This document shows positions 1-8,374 of a stretch of 64,000 nt of DNA, one piece after another. The first letter of the stretch is position 1. Each line of letters opens with the position of its first letter. The translations under genes and the position numbers were made by a program. This DNA comes from G963665495 sp963667575. GTDB lineage: Bacteria > Desulfobacterota > Desulfovibrionia > Desulfovibrionales > Desulfovibrionaceae. The DNA lies in assembly GCA_963667575.2 (NCBI GenBank), contig CAXXHY010000045.1, positions 20,697 through 84,696 of the forward strand, in the 5' to 3' direction. The notes beneath the pieces were generated by a model, which was given only the letters and a program-made list of their open reading frames with translations, did not search any database and was not told the DNA's origin.

Positions 1-3
1 AGG

Positions 4-765
4 TTGAACAAGCACTTGCCCCGTGTTGCCAGAAAAACAATCAATCCGTTTCATCAATATATACTCTGTGCCATTGAATCCATGAAAGATGATACGGAAA
101 GTTTCGAGTTGTCCATGTCGGAAAGCATGGATGAGTATTTTTTTGAATCTAATAACGAGATTTCCAAAAAGTATTTGCAAGAAGAAATATTGTTCAAAAA
201 AATTGCTAATAATGAGGCTGGTGCGAGTAAAATAACAGAATCTGATTCTGAAAAATATTTTGAAATATTTTCAGAAGTGCTTTTCAATGTAATGGTCGAT
301 TCGCTTATTGAAAACAATATACTCAAGCATGCCCTCAACAAGAGCTGTCTTCCGCAGATCATACGGAAGACGGAAGATTGCTGCGAGTTTTATAAAAAAT
401 CAGACAAATTATATGCCCATCTCGGCCATTTGTATCTGCAAAACAAGGAACTGACCAAAGCCCGTGGGGCGTATCTGGAAGCATTGCGCATAGTGCCTGA
501 AAGCGCGGCCTATCATCTGCAGGTCAGCGTCATCGATGCGCAGCAGCAGAATGTGGCGAGCGCCATAGAGTACGCACAGGCCGCCGTAAGAATGGAAAGG
601 GACAATCCTTATGCCCATTTTCACCTGGGCACACTGCAGCTTATGTCCAGAGAATTTGAAGAAGCTCTGGAATCGTTGTCCACTGCATTGAAGATAGAGC
701 CGGGAAACAAGGCATTTATCAATGCCTACAAAAGGGCACAGTCATATACGGCGTCCAAAATCTGA
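4..765 (+). CDS. TPR-repeat protein, possibly 5'-truncated by window edge
   Basis: The C-terminal half (about residues 135-240) contains roughly three tetratricopeptide repeats with the usual small/aromatic pattern (for example YAHLGHLYLQNKELTKARGA), so this is a protein-protein interaction scaffold. The N-terminal 130 residues are acidic and helical and I recognise no domain in them. The only visible start is a TTG at base 4 and the frame is open to base 1, so the real start may lie upstream. No signal peptide is seen. The first half is AT-richer than the second. Partner and pathway cannot be told from the sequence. Confidence 0.6.
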   Translation: MNKHLPRVARKTINPFHQYILCAIESMKDDTESFELSMSESMDEYFFESNNEISKKYLQEEILFKKIANNEAGASKITESDSEKYFEIFSEVLFNVMVDSLIENNILKHALNKSCLPQIIRKTEDCCEFYKKSDKLYAHLGHLYLQNKELTKARGAYLEALRIVPESAAYHLQVSVIDAQQQNVASAIEYAQAAVRMERDNPYAHFHLGTLQLMSREFEEALESLSTALKIEPGNKAFINAYKRAQSYTASKI

Positions 766-852
766 ACGGTTTCCGGGGAGATTGATAGCCTCTCGCCATA
801 CGGGCAGCAGTGATGAGGCACTGTTTTCAGGGCCCCGTTCATCGGAAGAAAA

Positions 853-1299
853 TCAGCTGTCCTGATCCCTGGTATTGTCCTGACCGTCTTCGGTAAGCGC
901 GCCCACCTGTTTGAAAAAGGGGATGAGTTTCAGATCTTTGAACTGGATGTGAGCGATCAGCCAGTTGAGCATGAAGCATTGCAGTTCAATATGGGCTGCT
1001 TCCGGGTCATTCTGATGCTTTTCCTTGAAAGTCTCGATATCGGCAGTGAATTTTTCGTGTTCCGCATTGTGTGCGTCAAAATCGGGATAGCCGTAGCGTC
1101 GCATGTAGGCTTCTTCGGTCCGGAAATGATACTTGGCGTATCCCCTCAGGCTGTCCAAGGCTTCCACAAGGGCGAACTGCACGCGATCATCCAACAATTT
1201 GTCGTGAAAATTATTGACTATCCGGAACAGTTCCTTGTGCTGGGTGTCAATTTCTTCAATGCCCGTTGCGAGAGATCCATCCCAAATGAGAATACTCAT
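853..1299 (-). CDS. Bacteriohemerythrin
   Basis: A single-domain hemerythrin of 148 residues, the usual size for bacterial members, which bind O2 at a carboxylate-bridged di-iron site in a four-helix bundle. The iron ligands are all visible: His21 (DTQH), His58 and Glu62 (YHFRTEE), His77 and His81 (HNAEH), then His117 and Asp122 (HIQFKD). It is likely cytosolic, with no fused sensor domain. In anaerobes such proteins are generally linked to O2 scavenging or delivery. It is transcribed alone. A 7-bp inverted repeat (1340-1346/1353-1359) lies in the upstream region but has no assigned role. Confidence 0.92.
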   Translation of the reverse strand: MSILIWDGSLATGIEEIDTQHKELFRIVNNFHDKLLDDRVQFALVEALDSLRGYAKYHFRTEEAYMRRYGYPDFDAHNAEHEKFTADIETFKEKHQNDPEAAHIELQCFMLNWLIAHIQFKDLKLIPFFKQVGALTEDGQDNTRDQDS

Positions 1300-1789
1300 G
1301 CTCTTTTCCTTTTGAGTTGTTGCCGGAAGCGTCAGCAGGTGACGCCCGAATCGGCGTCATCGCGCCTTGTTCCGTAAACAGCGTGGCCTTGTTGTTTGTT
1401 ACGGTGCCTGATGCCAAAGCCATGAAGACTCATGAGCGGAAATCCTGTTTTATGTCGAATAAAGAGTGCCGTCTTCAGTGGCGCATTACTATTGTAAAGT
1501 CCGTATCTGTTCGGAACACTGAAAGAGCAGGGAAGTACGGACGGTATACCCACCATTGTAGTAGATCCGTAACAAATTATCCAGACCACTTTGCAATTTT
1601 TTATGCCTGTCCGATGGAAAACAAGGATTTTGTTGCAGCTAAGCAAAGTCCGGAGTCTGTTGCAGGTGCCTGTTCCAGGCAGCCTTGCCAGCCACGTACC
1701 AAGCGCGTACAGAGTATAGTGGATGCAGGAGAGCAAGTTTTGACTGCATCCAACGCCGTGTGACGCTCAAATTCCGTATGGAGGTTCCA
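1300..1789. other. Non-coding gap between divergent genes
   Basis: About 490 bases between the hemerythrin gene (minus) and the SPOR-like gene (plus). Open frames occur on both strands, but they overlap one another, have no plausible ribosome site and give low-complexity translations, so I call no gene. It must hold the promoters of both neighbours. The only structure I can point to is the inverted repeat TGACGCC/GGCGTCA at 1340-1359. Confidence 0.5.
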
Positions 1790-2584
1790 GTGCTGAATGT
1801 AGCTCGCTTTCCGCTTTTTGTGCTGTTCGTGGTGGGATTGTTGTTGCTGTTTCTGTTTGCCGGCATGGTTCATGCGGAGCCGCGTTACCAGGTGCAGATC
1901 GGGTCGGCAAAACAGTGGGAAGGAACACGATATTTCACACGCAAGGCTTCCACCGTGCTGGCCACGACGGCTTATATCATCAAACTGGGCGATTATTATA
2001 CCGTGCTGGTTGGTGATTACGCTTCACACGAACAGGCTGCTGTGGAGTTGCAGAAGATCAAAAAGCATTACAACGGCATGGTGGTTTCCTATGCGGATTA
2101 CGACGTGCTGGGGGCCTTTGAGAGCGGGCAGGAAGTCAATGCGGAAACAGTGGCCAGCATGACTGGCCCGGCCGTGGAGATTCCCGAACTGAAGAAATCG
2201 GACCGGATTGTGGATAAAAGCGAGCTGTCCACGCTGGATCAGACCCTCGAAGGCAACATTGACAACATCATTGTGGAAGACTGTCGCCTGAGCAATGAAG
2301 AGACCCTGTCAGAATACCTTTTTTCCACCACATGCAAATTCGCGGATCTGGACCCCAACCGCATCACCATCGAGGAAAAGTACGGCAACAACATCTATAT
2401 CCATGTGGATACGGTGCAAAAAAAGCATCTGGTCCGCATGAAACAGATGAAAGACGGCAAGGAAAGCTACTCCAGGGACGATGCCCGGCTGGTGCTGCGA
2501 TCCAAGACGAAAAACCGCAAAGCGCTTTCCAAGACCGTCCAGGCGTTGCACGATCTTATTTTGTATTGCGCCAGCAACAAATAG
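1790..2584 (+). CDS. Exported SPOR-like domain protein
   Basis: The chosen start is a GTG with GGAGG six bases upstream; an in-frame ATG at 1778 is possible but lacks a good ribosome site. The product (264 residues) begins with a long hydrophobic stretch ending MVHAEP, a signal peptide or N-terminal anchor. Residues ~30-105 (YQVQIGSAKQWEGTRYF then YYTVLVGDY, AAVELQKIKKHY) match the SPOR/sporulation-related repeat pattern, which binds denuded peptidoglycan glycans. The remaining ~160 residues, lysine- and acid-rich, are unassigned. Probably a periplasmic or inner-membrane cell-envelope protein; monocistronic. Confidence 0.6.
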   Translation: MLNVARFPLFVLFVVGLLLLFLFAGMVHAEPRYQVQIGSAKQWEGTRYFTRKASTVLATTAYIIKLGDYYTVLVGDYASHEQAAVELQKIKKHYNGMVVSYADYDVLGAFESGQEVNAETVASMTGPAVEIPELKKSDRIVDKSELSTLDQTLEGNIDNIIVEDCRLSNEETLSEYLFSTTCKFADLDPNRITIEEKYGNNIYIHVDTVQKKHLVRMKQMKDGKESYSRDDARLVLRSKTKNRKALSKTVQALHDLILYCASNK

Positions 2585-2690
2585 GCTTCTGCGCGGGAAA
2601 AATTAGGTGTGGCAGAACACTGCAGACTCGCCCATGGGGAGCCTGCAGTATGATTCGGTCTGAAAAATCGTGAAATTTCCGGCCCAGGCG

Positions 2691-4052
2691 CTATTTAGCG
2701 CGGCGGGCAAGCAGCACCACGTTTTCCACATGGGGCGTGTGCGGAAACATGTCCACGGGCTGCACCGCACGGACTTCATAGGCTTGAGCGAGTTTGCCGA
2801 TGTCCCTCGCCTGTGTGGCCGGGTCGCAGGCCACGGACAGTATGCGCTGGGGCCGGTGCTCCAGAATCTGCTGCAACACCTCGGGCGCCATGCCCGAGCG
2901 GGGCGGATCCGTGATCAGAATGTCCGGCCTGCTTTGTTCGCGACGCATGGTCCGGCGCATGTCTCCGGCATGAAAACGCGTCTTGGCAATGTCGTTGCGG
3001 CGTGCGTTCAATGCGGCATCGGCCAGGGCGTCGCGGCTGATGTCAAATCCCACCAGCAGGGATGCTTTTGGCGCCAGGTACAGGCCCGCGCCTCCGGCTC
3101 CGCAGTACAGATCCCAGATGACCTCTCCGCCTTTAAGGTCCGCCAGTTCCGCCACGGTGTCGTAGATGCATTTGGCCGCGCTTGCATTGGGCTGAAAGAA
3201 TCCATTGGCCGAGATGGTATAACTGCTGTCCCCCAAAGTGAAATCAAGCCGCTCCTTGCCGAAAGTCTGGGCGGTTTCTTCGGCCAGGGCCACTTGCTGC
3301 GGGTTGTTCCGAAGCGAATGCACCAGCCCGGAAAGCCAGGGCAGTTTCTGCAACAGGTCCGAAGCCAGGGATTCGACAGCTCCCGCGTATTGCTTCTGCC
3401 CGGTGGTAATCACCTGGGCGACCATTTCCTGCCCATTGTCGCGCAGAACCAGATAACGCCAGAACCCCTTTTCTCCGAGCGGATCATAGGCGGGCCCTTC
3501 GGCCAGGGCAGGGTGGTTGCGGATCTGTTCGAGCAGTTCCATGGCCCGTTCGGTCTGCAACCGGCAGTTGCGAATCTCCACCAGGGCGTTGCTGCCGCGC
3601 ATCTTGAGCCCCAACAGAGGGCGTTGTCCCTCGCCACCAGGGGCAAAGGCGAATTCCATTTTGTTGCGGTAGAACCGGGTCTCCGGGGAAGGGATAATGG
3701 GGCGGAAGTTCAGCTCGTCAGCAGGCACGTTGCCGATCCGTTCGAGGCTTTCCCGAACGAATTGTTCCTTCCAGAAGAGCTGCCGCTGGTAGGGCAGATG
3801 TTGCCAGGAACAGCCGCCACACTGTCCGAAGTCCGGACAGGAGGGGGCAACCTGTTCCGGAGACTGCTCCAGAATTTCGCGAATCACGGCCTGTCCGTGC
3901 CGTTTTTTCATGGCGGTTACCTGGACAAGAAGACGTTGCCCGGGCAGGGCGTAGTCTATGAAAAAAACAACCCCCTCGTGTCTGGCCAGACCCTGGCCGC
4001 CAGGAACGAGTTTTTCCACACTGACTTCGAATTGATCACCGGTTTTCGGCAT
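2691..4052 (-). CDS. rlmD: 23S rRNA (uracil-C5)-methyltransferase RlmD/RumA family
   Basis: A 453-residue protein of the RumA/TrmA family, which makes 5-methyluridine in RNA with SAM. Residues 1-60 form a TRAM RNA-binding domain. Cys76, Cys82 and Cys85 (CPDFGQCGGC) are consistent with the [4Fe-4S] cluster of the family. The SAM-binding stretch is DLYCGAGGAGLYLA, followed by LITDPPRSGM (motif IV) and SVACDPATQARD, whose Cys would be the catalytic nucleophile; the family usually has SCNPAT here. RlmD (U1939) versus a paralogue such as RlmCD cannot be decided without alignment. It is convergent with the SPOR-like gene. Confidence 0.85.
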   Translation of the reverse strand: MPKTGDQFEVSVEKLVPGGQGLARHEGVVFFIDYALPGQRLLVQVTAMKKRHGQAVIREILEQSPEQVAPSCPDFGQCGGCSWQHLPYQRQLFWKEQFVRESLERIGNVPADELNFRPIIPSPETRFYRNKMEFAFAPGGEGQRPLLGLKMRGSNALVEIRNCRLQTERAMELLEQIRNHPALAEGPAYDPLGEKGFWRYLVLRDNGQEMVAQVITTGQKQYAGAVESLASDLLQKLPWLSGLVHSLRNNPQQVALAEETAQTFGKERLDFTLGDSSYTISANGFFQPNASAAKCIYDTVAELADLKGGEVIWDLYCGAGGAGLYLAPKASLLVGFDISRDALADAALNARRNDIAKTRFHAGDMRRTMRREQSRPDILITDPPRSGMAPEVLQQILEHRPQRILSVACDPATQARDIGKLAQAYEVRAVQPVDMFPHTPHVENVVLLARRAK

Positions 4053-4173
4053 GATATGACTACTTTTGTAAGGAAATTAGATGCTTGAAAGAAAATTGCC
4101 TGAGGGACGTGTTGAAATAGCGCAGTAAGTCATTTTTTTTTCCAGGAGTCAAGGAAAAAGACAGAAATCTACC

Positions 4174-4202
4174 TTGACAAATAACCGAATGTCAGAGATA
4201 AA
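4174..4202 (+). promoter_or_regulatory. Sigma-70 type promoter for the 46-residue membrane microprotein
   Basis: TTGACA at 4174-4179, a 17-base spacer and GATAAA at 4197-4202. The -35 hexamer is perfect and the spacing ideal; 50 bases further down lies a short ORF with its own ribosome site. Confidence 0.55.
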
Positions 4203-4251
4203 AAAAGCACTTTAACTGGATTTCTTCATCGAAAAATCAAAGGATTGCTCA

Positions 4252-4392
4252 ATGATCGCTGAACTCTGGCAGAATATGTTACAATCCACGGCTGCGGGAA
4301 CAGTAGGAGTCACAGGTATTTGGACGTATATGGCCGTTATAATTGTCATTGCCCTGTATCGCATCAAAAAGGGCGATCACATGGATCATTAG
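4252..4392 (+). CDS. 46-residue single-pass membrane microprotein
   Basis: ATG at 4252 with AAAGGA eight bases upstream, ending at TAG 4390-4392. The product has a polar N-terminus (MIAELWQNML), one uncharged stretch of ~25 residues including TYMAVIIVIALY, and a basic/His C-terminus (RIKKGDHMDH). By the positive-inside rule the tail would be cytoplasmic. A consensus promoter precedes it and a GC-rich hairpin follows, so it looks like an independent expressed unit. I do not recognise the family; small respiratory-complex accessory subunits look similar but nothing nearby supports that. Confidence 0.55.
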   Translation: MIAELWQNMLQSTAAGTVGVTGIWTYMAVIIVIALYRIKKGDHMDH

Positions 4393-4436
4393 TTTATTGC
4401 TCCTTTCCCGGTCAGCCTTACCCGGTCATGTCCGGT

Positions 4437-4468
4437 CCGGCGCGTTACTGTTCAACAGGGCGCGCCGG
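4437..4468 (+). terminator. Hairpin after the microprotein gene
   Basis: CCGGCGCG (4437-4444) pairs with CGCGCCGG (4461-4468) around a 16-base loop and is followed by TCTGGTTTTA. The U-tract is weak. It lies between convergent genes and may serve both. Confidence 0.4.
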
Positions 4469-4494
4469 TCTGGTTTTAGAGGCAACACCCCGTC

Positions 4495-5367
4495 TCAGCT
4501 TCTTCCCTCCGCAACCTCGCTCAAATATTTCCCATAATCGTTCTTGAGCATATCCTTGGCCAGGAGCTTCAACTGGTCCGCCGTGATATAGCCTTTTCGA
4601 AAAGCGATTTCTTCCACACTTGAAATTTTGGTGCCCTGCCGGTCCTGAACGGTCTGCACAAAGCTGGCCGCCTGATGCAGCGACTCATGGGTGCCGGTGT
4701 CCAGCCAGGCGAATCCGCGCCCGAGAAATTCGACTTTCAGATCCCCGCGCCGCAGATAGACGTTGTTCAGGTCCGTGATCTCGAGTTCGCCCCGGGCAGA
4801 GGGGGTCAGATTGGACGCGATGTCGATGACGTTGTTGTCGTAAAAATACAGGCCCGTGACTGCGTACTGCGAACGCGGTTTCTCGGGTTTTTCCTCCAGG
4901 GAGATGACGGTGTTGTAGTCGTCGAACTCCACCACGCCGTAACGCTGCGGATCGCGTACCTTGTAGCCGAAAATAATGCCCCCTTTTTCCAGCTCCGTAC
5001 AGCCTTGCAAAAGATAGGAAAGCCCCTGGCCGTAAAAGATGTTGTCGCCCAGGATCAGGCAGACATTGTCCTTGCCGATGAAGCCGCTGGCCAGAATAAA
5101 GGCCTGGGCCAGGCCTTCGGGTTTGGCCTGGACAACATAGGTGAAAGACAGCCCGAGCTGGGAGCCGTCTCCGAACATATGTTCGAAGCGGGGCAGGTCC
5201 GCGGGCGTGGAGATAATGCAGATTTCCCGGATCCCGGCAAGCATCAGCACCGAAAGCGGATAATAGATCATGGGTTTGTCGTAGATAGGCAGCAGTTGTT
5301 TGCAAACCCCGCGTGTAATGGGATACAGCCGCGTGCCCGAACCGCCCGCCAGAATGATGCCTTTCAT
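4495..5367 (-). CDS. rmlA: Glucose-1-phosphate thymidylyltransferase
   Basis: Makes dTDP-glucose from dTTP and glucose-1-phosphate, the first step of dTDP-rhamnose and related deoxysugar synthesis. Full family length (290 residues). The nucleotide-binding GGSGTRLYPIT is at residues 8-18, followed by KQLLPIYDKPMIYYPLS, the metal-site LILGDNIFYG and the VEFDDYNTVISLEEKPEKP segment typical of RmlA. rmlB, rmlC and rmlD are not adjacent and no other surface-polysaccharide gene lies near, which is unusual for this gene. Confidence 0.93.
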   Translation of the reverse strand: MKGIILAGGSGTRLYPITRGVCKQLLPIYDKPMIYYPLSVLMLAGIREICIISTPADLPRFEHMFGDGSQLGLSFTYVVQAKPEGLAQAFILASGFIGKDNVCLILGDNIFYGQGLSYLLQGCTELEKGGIIFGYKVRDPQRYGVVEFDDYNTVISLEEKPEKPRSQYAVTGLYFYDNNVIDIASNLTPSARGELEITDLNNVYLRRGDLKVEFLGRGFAWLDTGTHESLHQAASFVQTVQDRQGTKISSVEEIAFRKGYITADQLKLLAKDMLKNDYGKYLSEVAEGRS

Positions 5368-5467
5368 AGTCTATTGTCTCCGTTTGCTATTTCAGGCAAT
5401 ACTACACAAAGCAGACGGAAAATCAAAGCATAATGCGGAGGAATGCTCTCCGCCAAAGGAGCCGGCA

Positions 5468-6289
5468 ATGACATCAGCCATGGTGATTCTGGAAACTGGA
5501 GATGCGGCACTGAAGCTGGACGGGTGTCTTTTTTTGTATTGCTGCTGCAAGCAGGGCGCAGTCCCCAGATTGTTGCAGAGCGATGGAAAACCAGCCTCCC
5601 TTGTTGTGGGTTCCTTGATCGGCCCTGCGGACGCTCCCTGGTTCAGGGTGCTTCGCGTGGAATGGTTCAATCCGCTCGGCGCAGCTCCCGGCATGGAGTC
5701 TTTGCCCGGCGTACGTGTCGAGGTTCTGGAAAACGCCCCCAGGGAACTTGCCGCCGGCGAGCGTCTGGAACTGTCCGTTGCCAAAACCGGACTGACCCTG
5801 GCCTGGGTGACCCTGAGCGACAAGGGCTGGCTCGGCAAGCGGGAGGACGCCAGCGGTCCGGCCATAGACAGCATGACGCGCGAGCAGTTGCAGGTGGGCT
5901 TCAGCAGGGGCTTTCTGCTGCCGGACAATGTCAATGGACTGCGGGCCCTGTTGACGGACCTCGCCCTGACCCAGGGCTTTGACCTAGTGCTCACCACGGG
6001 CGGTACGGGCCTGGCCCCCACGGACCTGACGCCGGAAGCCACTCTGGCCGTCATAGACAAGCGTTTGCCGGGAATGGAGCGGGCCATGCTCCAGGCCAGC
6101 CTGCAGAAAACTCCCCATGCCATGATTTCCCGTGCCGTGGCCGGAAGCCTGGGCCAGAGCCTGATCATCAATATGCCCGGATCGCTCAAGGCTGTTCGGG
6201 AAAATCTGGAAGCCGTACTGCCTGCCCTTGGTCATGCCCTGGCAAAATTGCAGGGAGATCCGTCGGATTGCGGCCAGCCAGTGGTCTGA
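5468..6289 (+). CDS. mogA: MogA/MoaB-type molybdopterin adenylyltransferase with extra N-terminal region
   Basis: Start chosen at ATG 5468 with AAGGAG upstream. The C-terminal ~170 residues are a MogA/MoaB domain: VTLSDKGWLGKREDASGP and then TTGGTGLAPTDLTPEAT, the molybdopterin-binding motifs, so it probably adenylylates molybdopterin in cofactor synthesis (Mo or W enzymes such as formate dehydrogenases). The N-terminal ~100 residues are not part of a canonical MogA (about 190 residues) and may be a degenerate MOSC-like domain; that is a guess from length and the VLRVEWFNP segment. It is divergent from rmlA. Confidence 0.8.
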   Translation: MTSAMVILETGDAALKLDGCLFLYCCCKQGAVPRLLQSDGKPASLVVGSLIGPADAPWFRVLRVEWFNPLGAAPGMESLPGVRVEVLENAPRELAAGERLELSVAKTGLTLAWVTLSDKGWLGKREDASGPAIDSMTREQLQVGFSRGFLLPDNVNGLRALLTDLALTQGFDLVLTTGGTGLAPTDLTPEATLAVIDKRLPGMERAMLQASLQKTPHAMISRAVAGSLGQSLIINMPGSLKAVRENLEAVLPALGHALAKLQGDPSDCGQPVV

Positions 6290-6438
6290 TTGTGCCAAAT
6301 ATGTTACATTCTGCAAAAAATGGCCCTGGTTTTCTTGCTCTTGGGGCGCGCTTTGCTTATGGTTCTGCGTAGATGACGCGGCAGGCTTGTATTTTATTAT
6401 CGCCCGACTGCTCGGGCCCGGATCCCAGATAGTTTCAT

Positions 6439-7455
6439 ATGGCTTATTTCAGAAAATTACAGACACAGCTGAACAAACTTCAGGAATTGTTGAAACGCGA
6501 TGAACGCTGGTTGATCCTTATCAACGCCGATCCTGACGCATTGGCATCTTCCCTGGCGCTCAAGCGCATCATGATTCATCGCGTAAGCGAAGTGGGCATT
6601 GCCCATGTCAACGAGATCCGCCGTCCGGACAACCTGTCCATGATCAGCTATCTGCGTATCCCCACGCGCAAGCTCACGCCCAACCTTGCCGCGCAGTACG
6701 ACCGTTTCGCCCTGGTGGATTCGCAGCCGCACCACCATCAGTCCTTTGCTCCCTATTCCTTTTCCCTGGTCATCGACCACCATCCGCGTGTGGAGCAGCA
6801 TCCGGTGCTGTCCGATTTTGTGGAGATCAAAAGCGACTACGGCGCCAATTCCACATTGATGACCGAGTATCTCTACAACCTCAAGATCAGGCCCGGACAG
6901 ATGCTGGCCACGGCCCTGGTCTACGGCATCAAATCCGATACGCAGAGCTTCGAACGGCCTTTTTGCGATGTGGATGTCAGGGCTTTTCGATATCTGACCA
7001 AATTTTCCAACACCCTGCTGCTGCGAAAGATCGTGCGCAGCGAATTCCGTATGGAGTGGCTGGATTATTTCGCCAAGGCCTTCAACGGCATCCGTTTTTT
7101 GCACAAAGGGTTTTTCGTGTTCCTCGGAGAAGTGGAAAATCCCGATATTCTGGTGGTTCTGGCGGATTTTTTCATGCGCGTGCATGAAATTTCCTGGACC
7201 GTGATCAGCGGCTCCTATGAAGGCGTCATTGTTCTGATATTCCGGGGGGATGGCTTCTCGCGCGGAGTGGGAGACGTAGGGCGTACGGCCTCGGAACTGT
7301 TCAGTGAAATGGGCTCCGCGGGCGGACATAAGGCCATGGCCCGTGCCGAGATCCCTTTAGAAAATTTCAAAGATGCCGATCCAGTTACCGTGATCTGGAA
7401 AAAACTGCTCAAGGTGGGCAGGAAAAAAGGGTCCAGCTCTTCCAAAAAATCCTGA
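6439..7455 (+). CDS. DHH/DHHA1 family phosphoesterase
   Basis: 338 residues. Phosphoesterase motifs run in order: NADPDALAS (motif I), VDSQ (motif II), DHHP (motif III, giving the family its name) and a C-terminal AGGHKAMARAEI matching the DHHA1 GGGH motif. Relatives include NrnA-type oligoribonucleases/pAp phosphatases and c-di-AMP phosphodiesterases, so a nanoRNA or cyclic-dinucleotide substrate is likely but not settled. There is no membrane segment. It is followed closely by a small acidic protein gene and probably co-transcribed with it. Confidence 0.85.
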   Translation: MAYFRKLQTQLNKLQELLKRDERWLILINADPDALASSLALKRIMIHRVSEVGIAHVNEIRRPDNLSMISYLRIPTRKLTPNLAAQYDRFALVDSQPHHHQSFAPYSFSLVIDHHPRVEQHPVLSDFVEIKSDYGANSTLMTEYLYNLKIRPGQMLATALVYGIKSDTQSFERPFCDVDVRAFRYLTKFSNTLLLRKIVRSEFRMEWLDYFAKAFNGIRFLHKGFFVFLGEVENPDILVVLADFFMRVHEISWTVISGSYEGVIVLIFRGDGFSRGVGDVGRTASELFSEMGSAGGHKAMARAEIPLENFKDADPVTVIWKKLLKVGRKKGSSSSKKS

Positions 7456-7483
7456 TCAAAAAAACGGTTGTGCGGAGGCGGCA

Positions 7484-7798
7484 ATGAGTGACTACCTGGA
7501 AAACCAGTTCAAAACGCTCAAAGCCATCAAGGACGTATCCAGTACGAGCAGCATCAGCAGCTCGAAGCTGTTCAAGGTGCTCGTGGAAATGCGCCACGGC
7601 GCTTATCTGGTCAGTTCGGAAACCGCCGAATCCACCGAAAACGAGTTGTTCAAGGTGGAGACAGACTCCGACGACGACTCCGAAGACAAAGCATCCCACA
7701 AGATCACCTTTCAACTCGCCGGCCTGGACATGTTCGCGTCCGAGGACGACGGCTGCGAACTGGACGACAACGGCCGGATCGTGGACGATCAGGCCTGA
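7484..7798 (+). CDS. Small acidic protein of unknown function
   Basis: 104 residues; ATG 7484 has CGGAGG upstream and starts 28 bases after the DHH gene, suggesting one operon. The sequence is strongly acidic (TDSDDDSEDK; a C-terminal run of D/E) with a Ser-rich segment at residues 19-28, and has no signal peptide or membrane span. I do not recognise a domain. Confidence 0.7.
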   Translation: MSDYLENQFKTLKAIKDVSSTSSISSSKLFKVLVEMRHGAYLVSSETAESTENELFKVETDSDDDSEDKASHKITFQLAGLDMFASEDDGCELDDNGRIVDDQA

Positions 7799-7942
7799 AC
7801 AGCCCTCCTTCCGACGCATTGATGCGCGCAGTCACTTCCTTGTGATTTTTTCAACGCCCTTTGACTCCGAACCGGCTCCCGTTTATAACCACCTTCACTT
7901 TTGTCCGCATTGCAAGGCGGACTTTCGACAAGGAGTTGGCGT

Positions 7943-8362
7943 ATGTGCGAGGGGCAAAATTCGCTGCGGGAAATAACCGTGGTGGCCGGCATTCTCTGGA
8001 AGGAAGACCGCATTCTTGCCGTGCGGCGGCCTCAGGGAAAGCCCTGGGCCGGCTATTGGGAATTCCCCGGCGGCAAGGTGGAACCGGGCGAAACCCTGGA
8101 AGGGGCTCTGGCCCGAGAGCTGCAGGAAGAACTGGGCGTCTGTCCGCTGACGGCCGAATTCTGGCAGCAGGTTTCACACACCTATCCGGATCTTCGCGTG
8201 CATCTGCATTTTTATCATGTACGCAGTTTTCAGGGGGTGCCCCGTTCTTTGGAAGGCCACCTGCTGGAATGGATCGCCCCGGAGCTGGCGCCGCAAAAAG
8301 CCTTTCTGGAAGCGGACGCGGCCATCGTACGCGAACTGAAGCATTTCACCCAGAGCAAGTAA
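7943..8362 (+). CDS. NUDIX hydrolase, MutT-type
   Basis: Start chosen at ATG 7943, which has AAGGAG seven bases before it. 139 residues, the size of MutT. A complete Nudix box spans residues ~43-66 (GGKVEPGETLEGALARELQE then ELGV), giving the Mg-binding REXXEE core as RELQEE. Preceding WEFPGG is typical of 8-oxo-dGTP diphosphatases, which sanitise oxidised nucleotides. Thirteen bases separate it from metF, so the two are likely co-transcribed. Confidence 0.88.
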   Translation: MCEGQNSLREITVVAGILWKEDRILAVRRPQGKPWAGYWEFPGGKVEPGETLEGALARELQEELGVCPLTAEFWQQVSHTYPDLRVHLHFYHVRSFQGVPRSLEGHLLEWIAPELAPQKAFLEADAAIVRELKHFTQSK

Positions 8363-8374
8363 GGAGAATCAGCA

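Noticed and set aside
1300..1789. Candidate genes in the gap after the hemerythrin gene (frames up to 148 residues)
   Set aside because: Frames overlap on both strands, lack ribosome sites and have unlikely composition.
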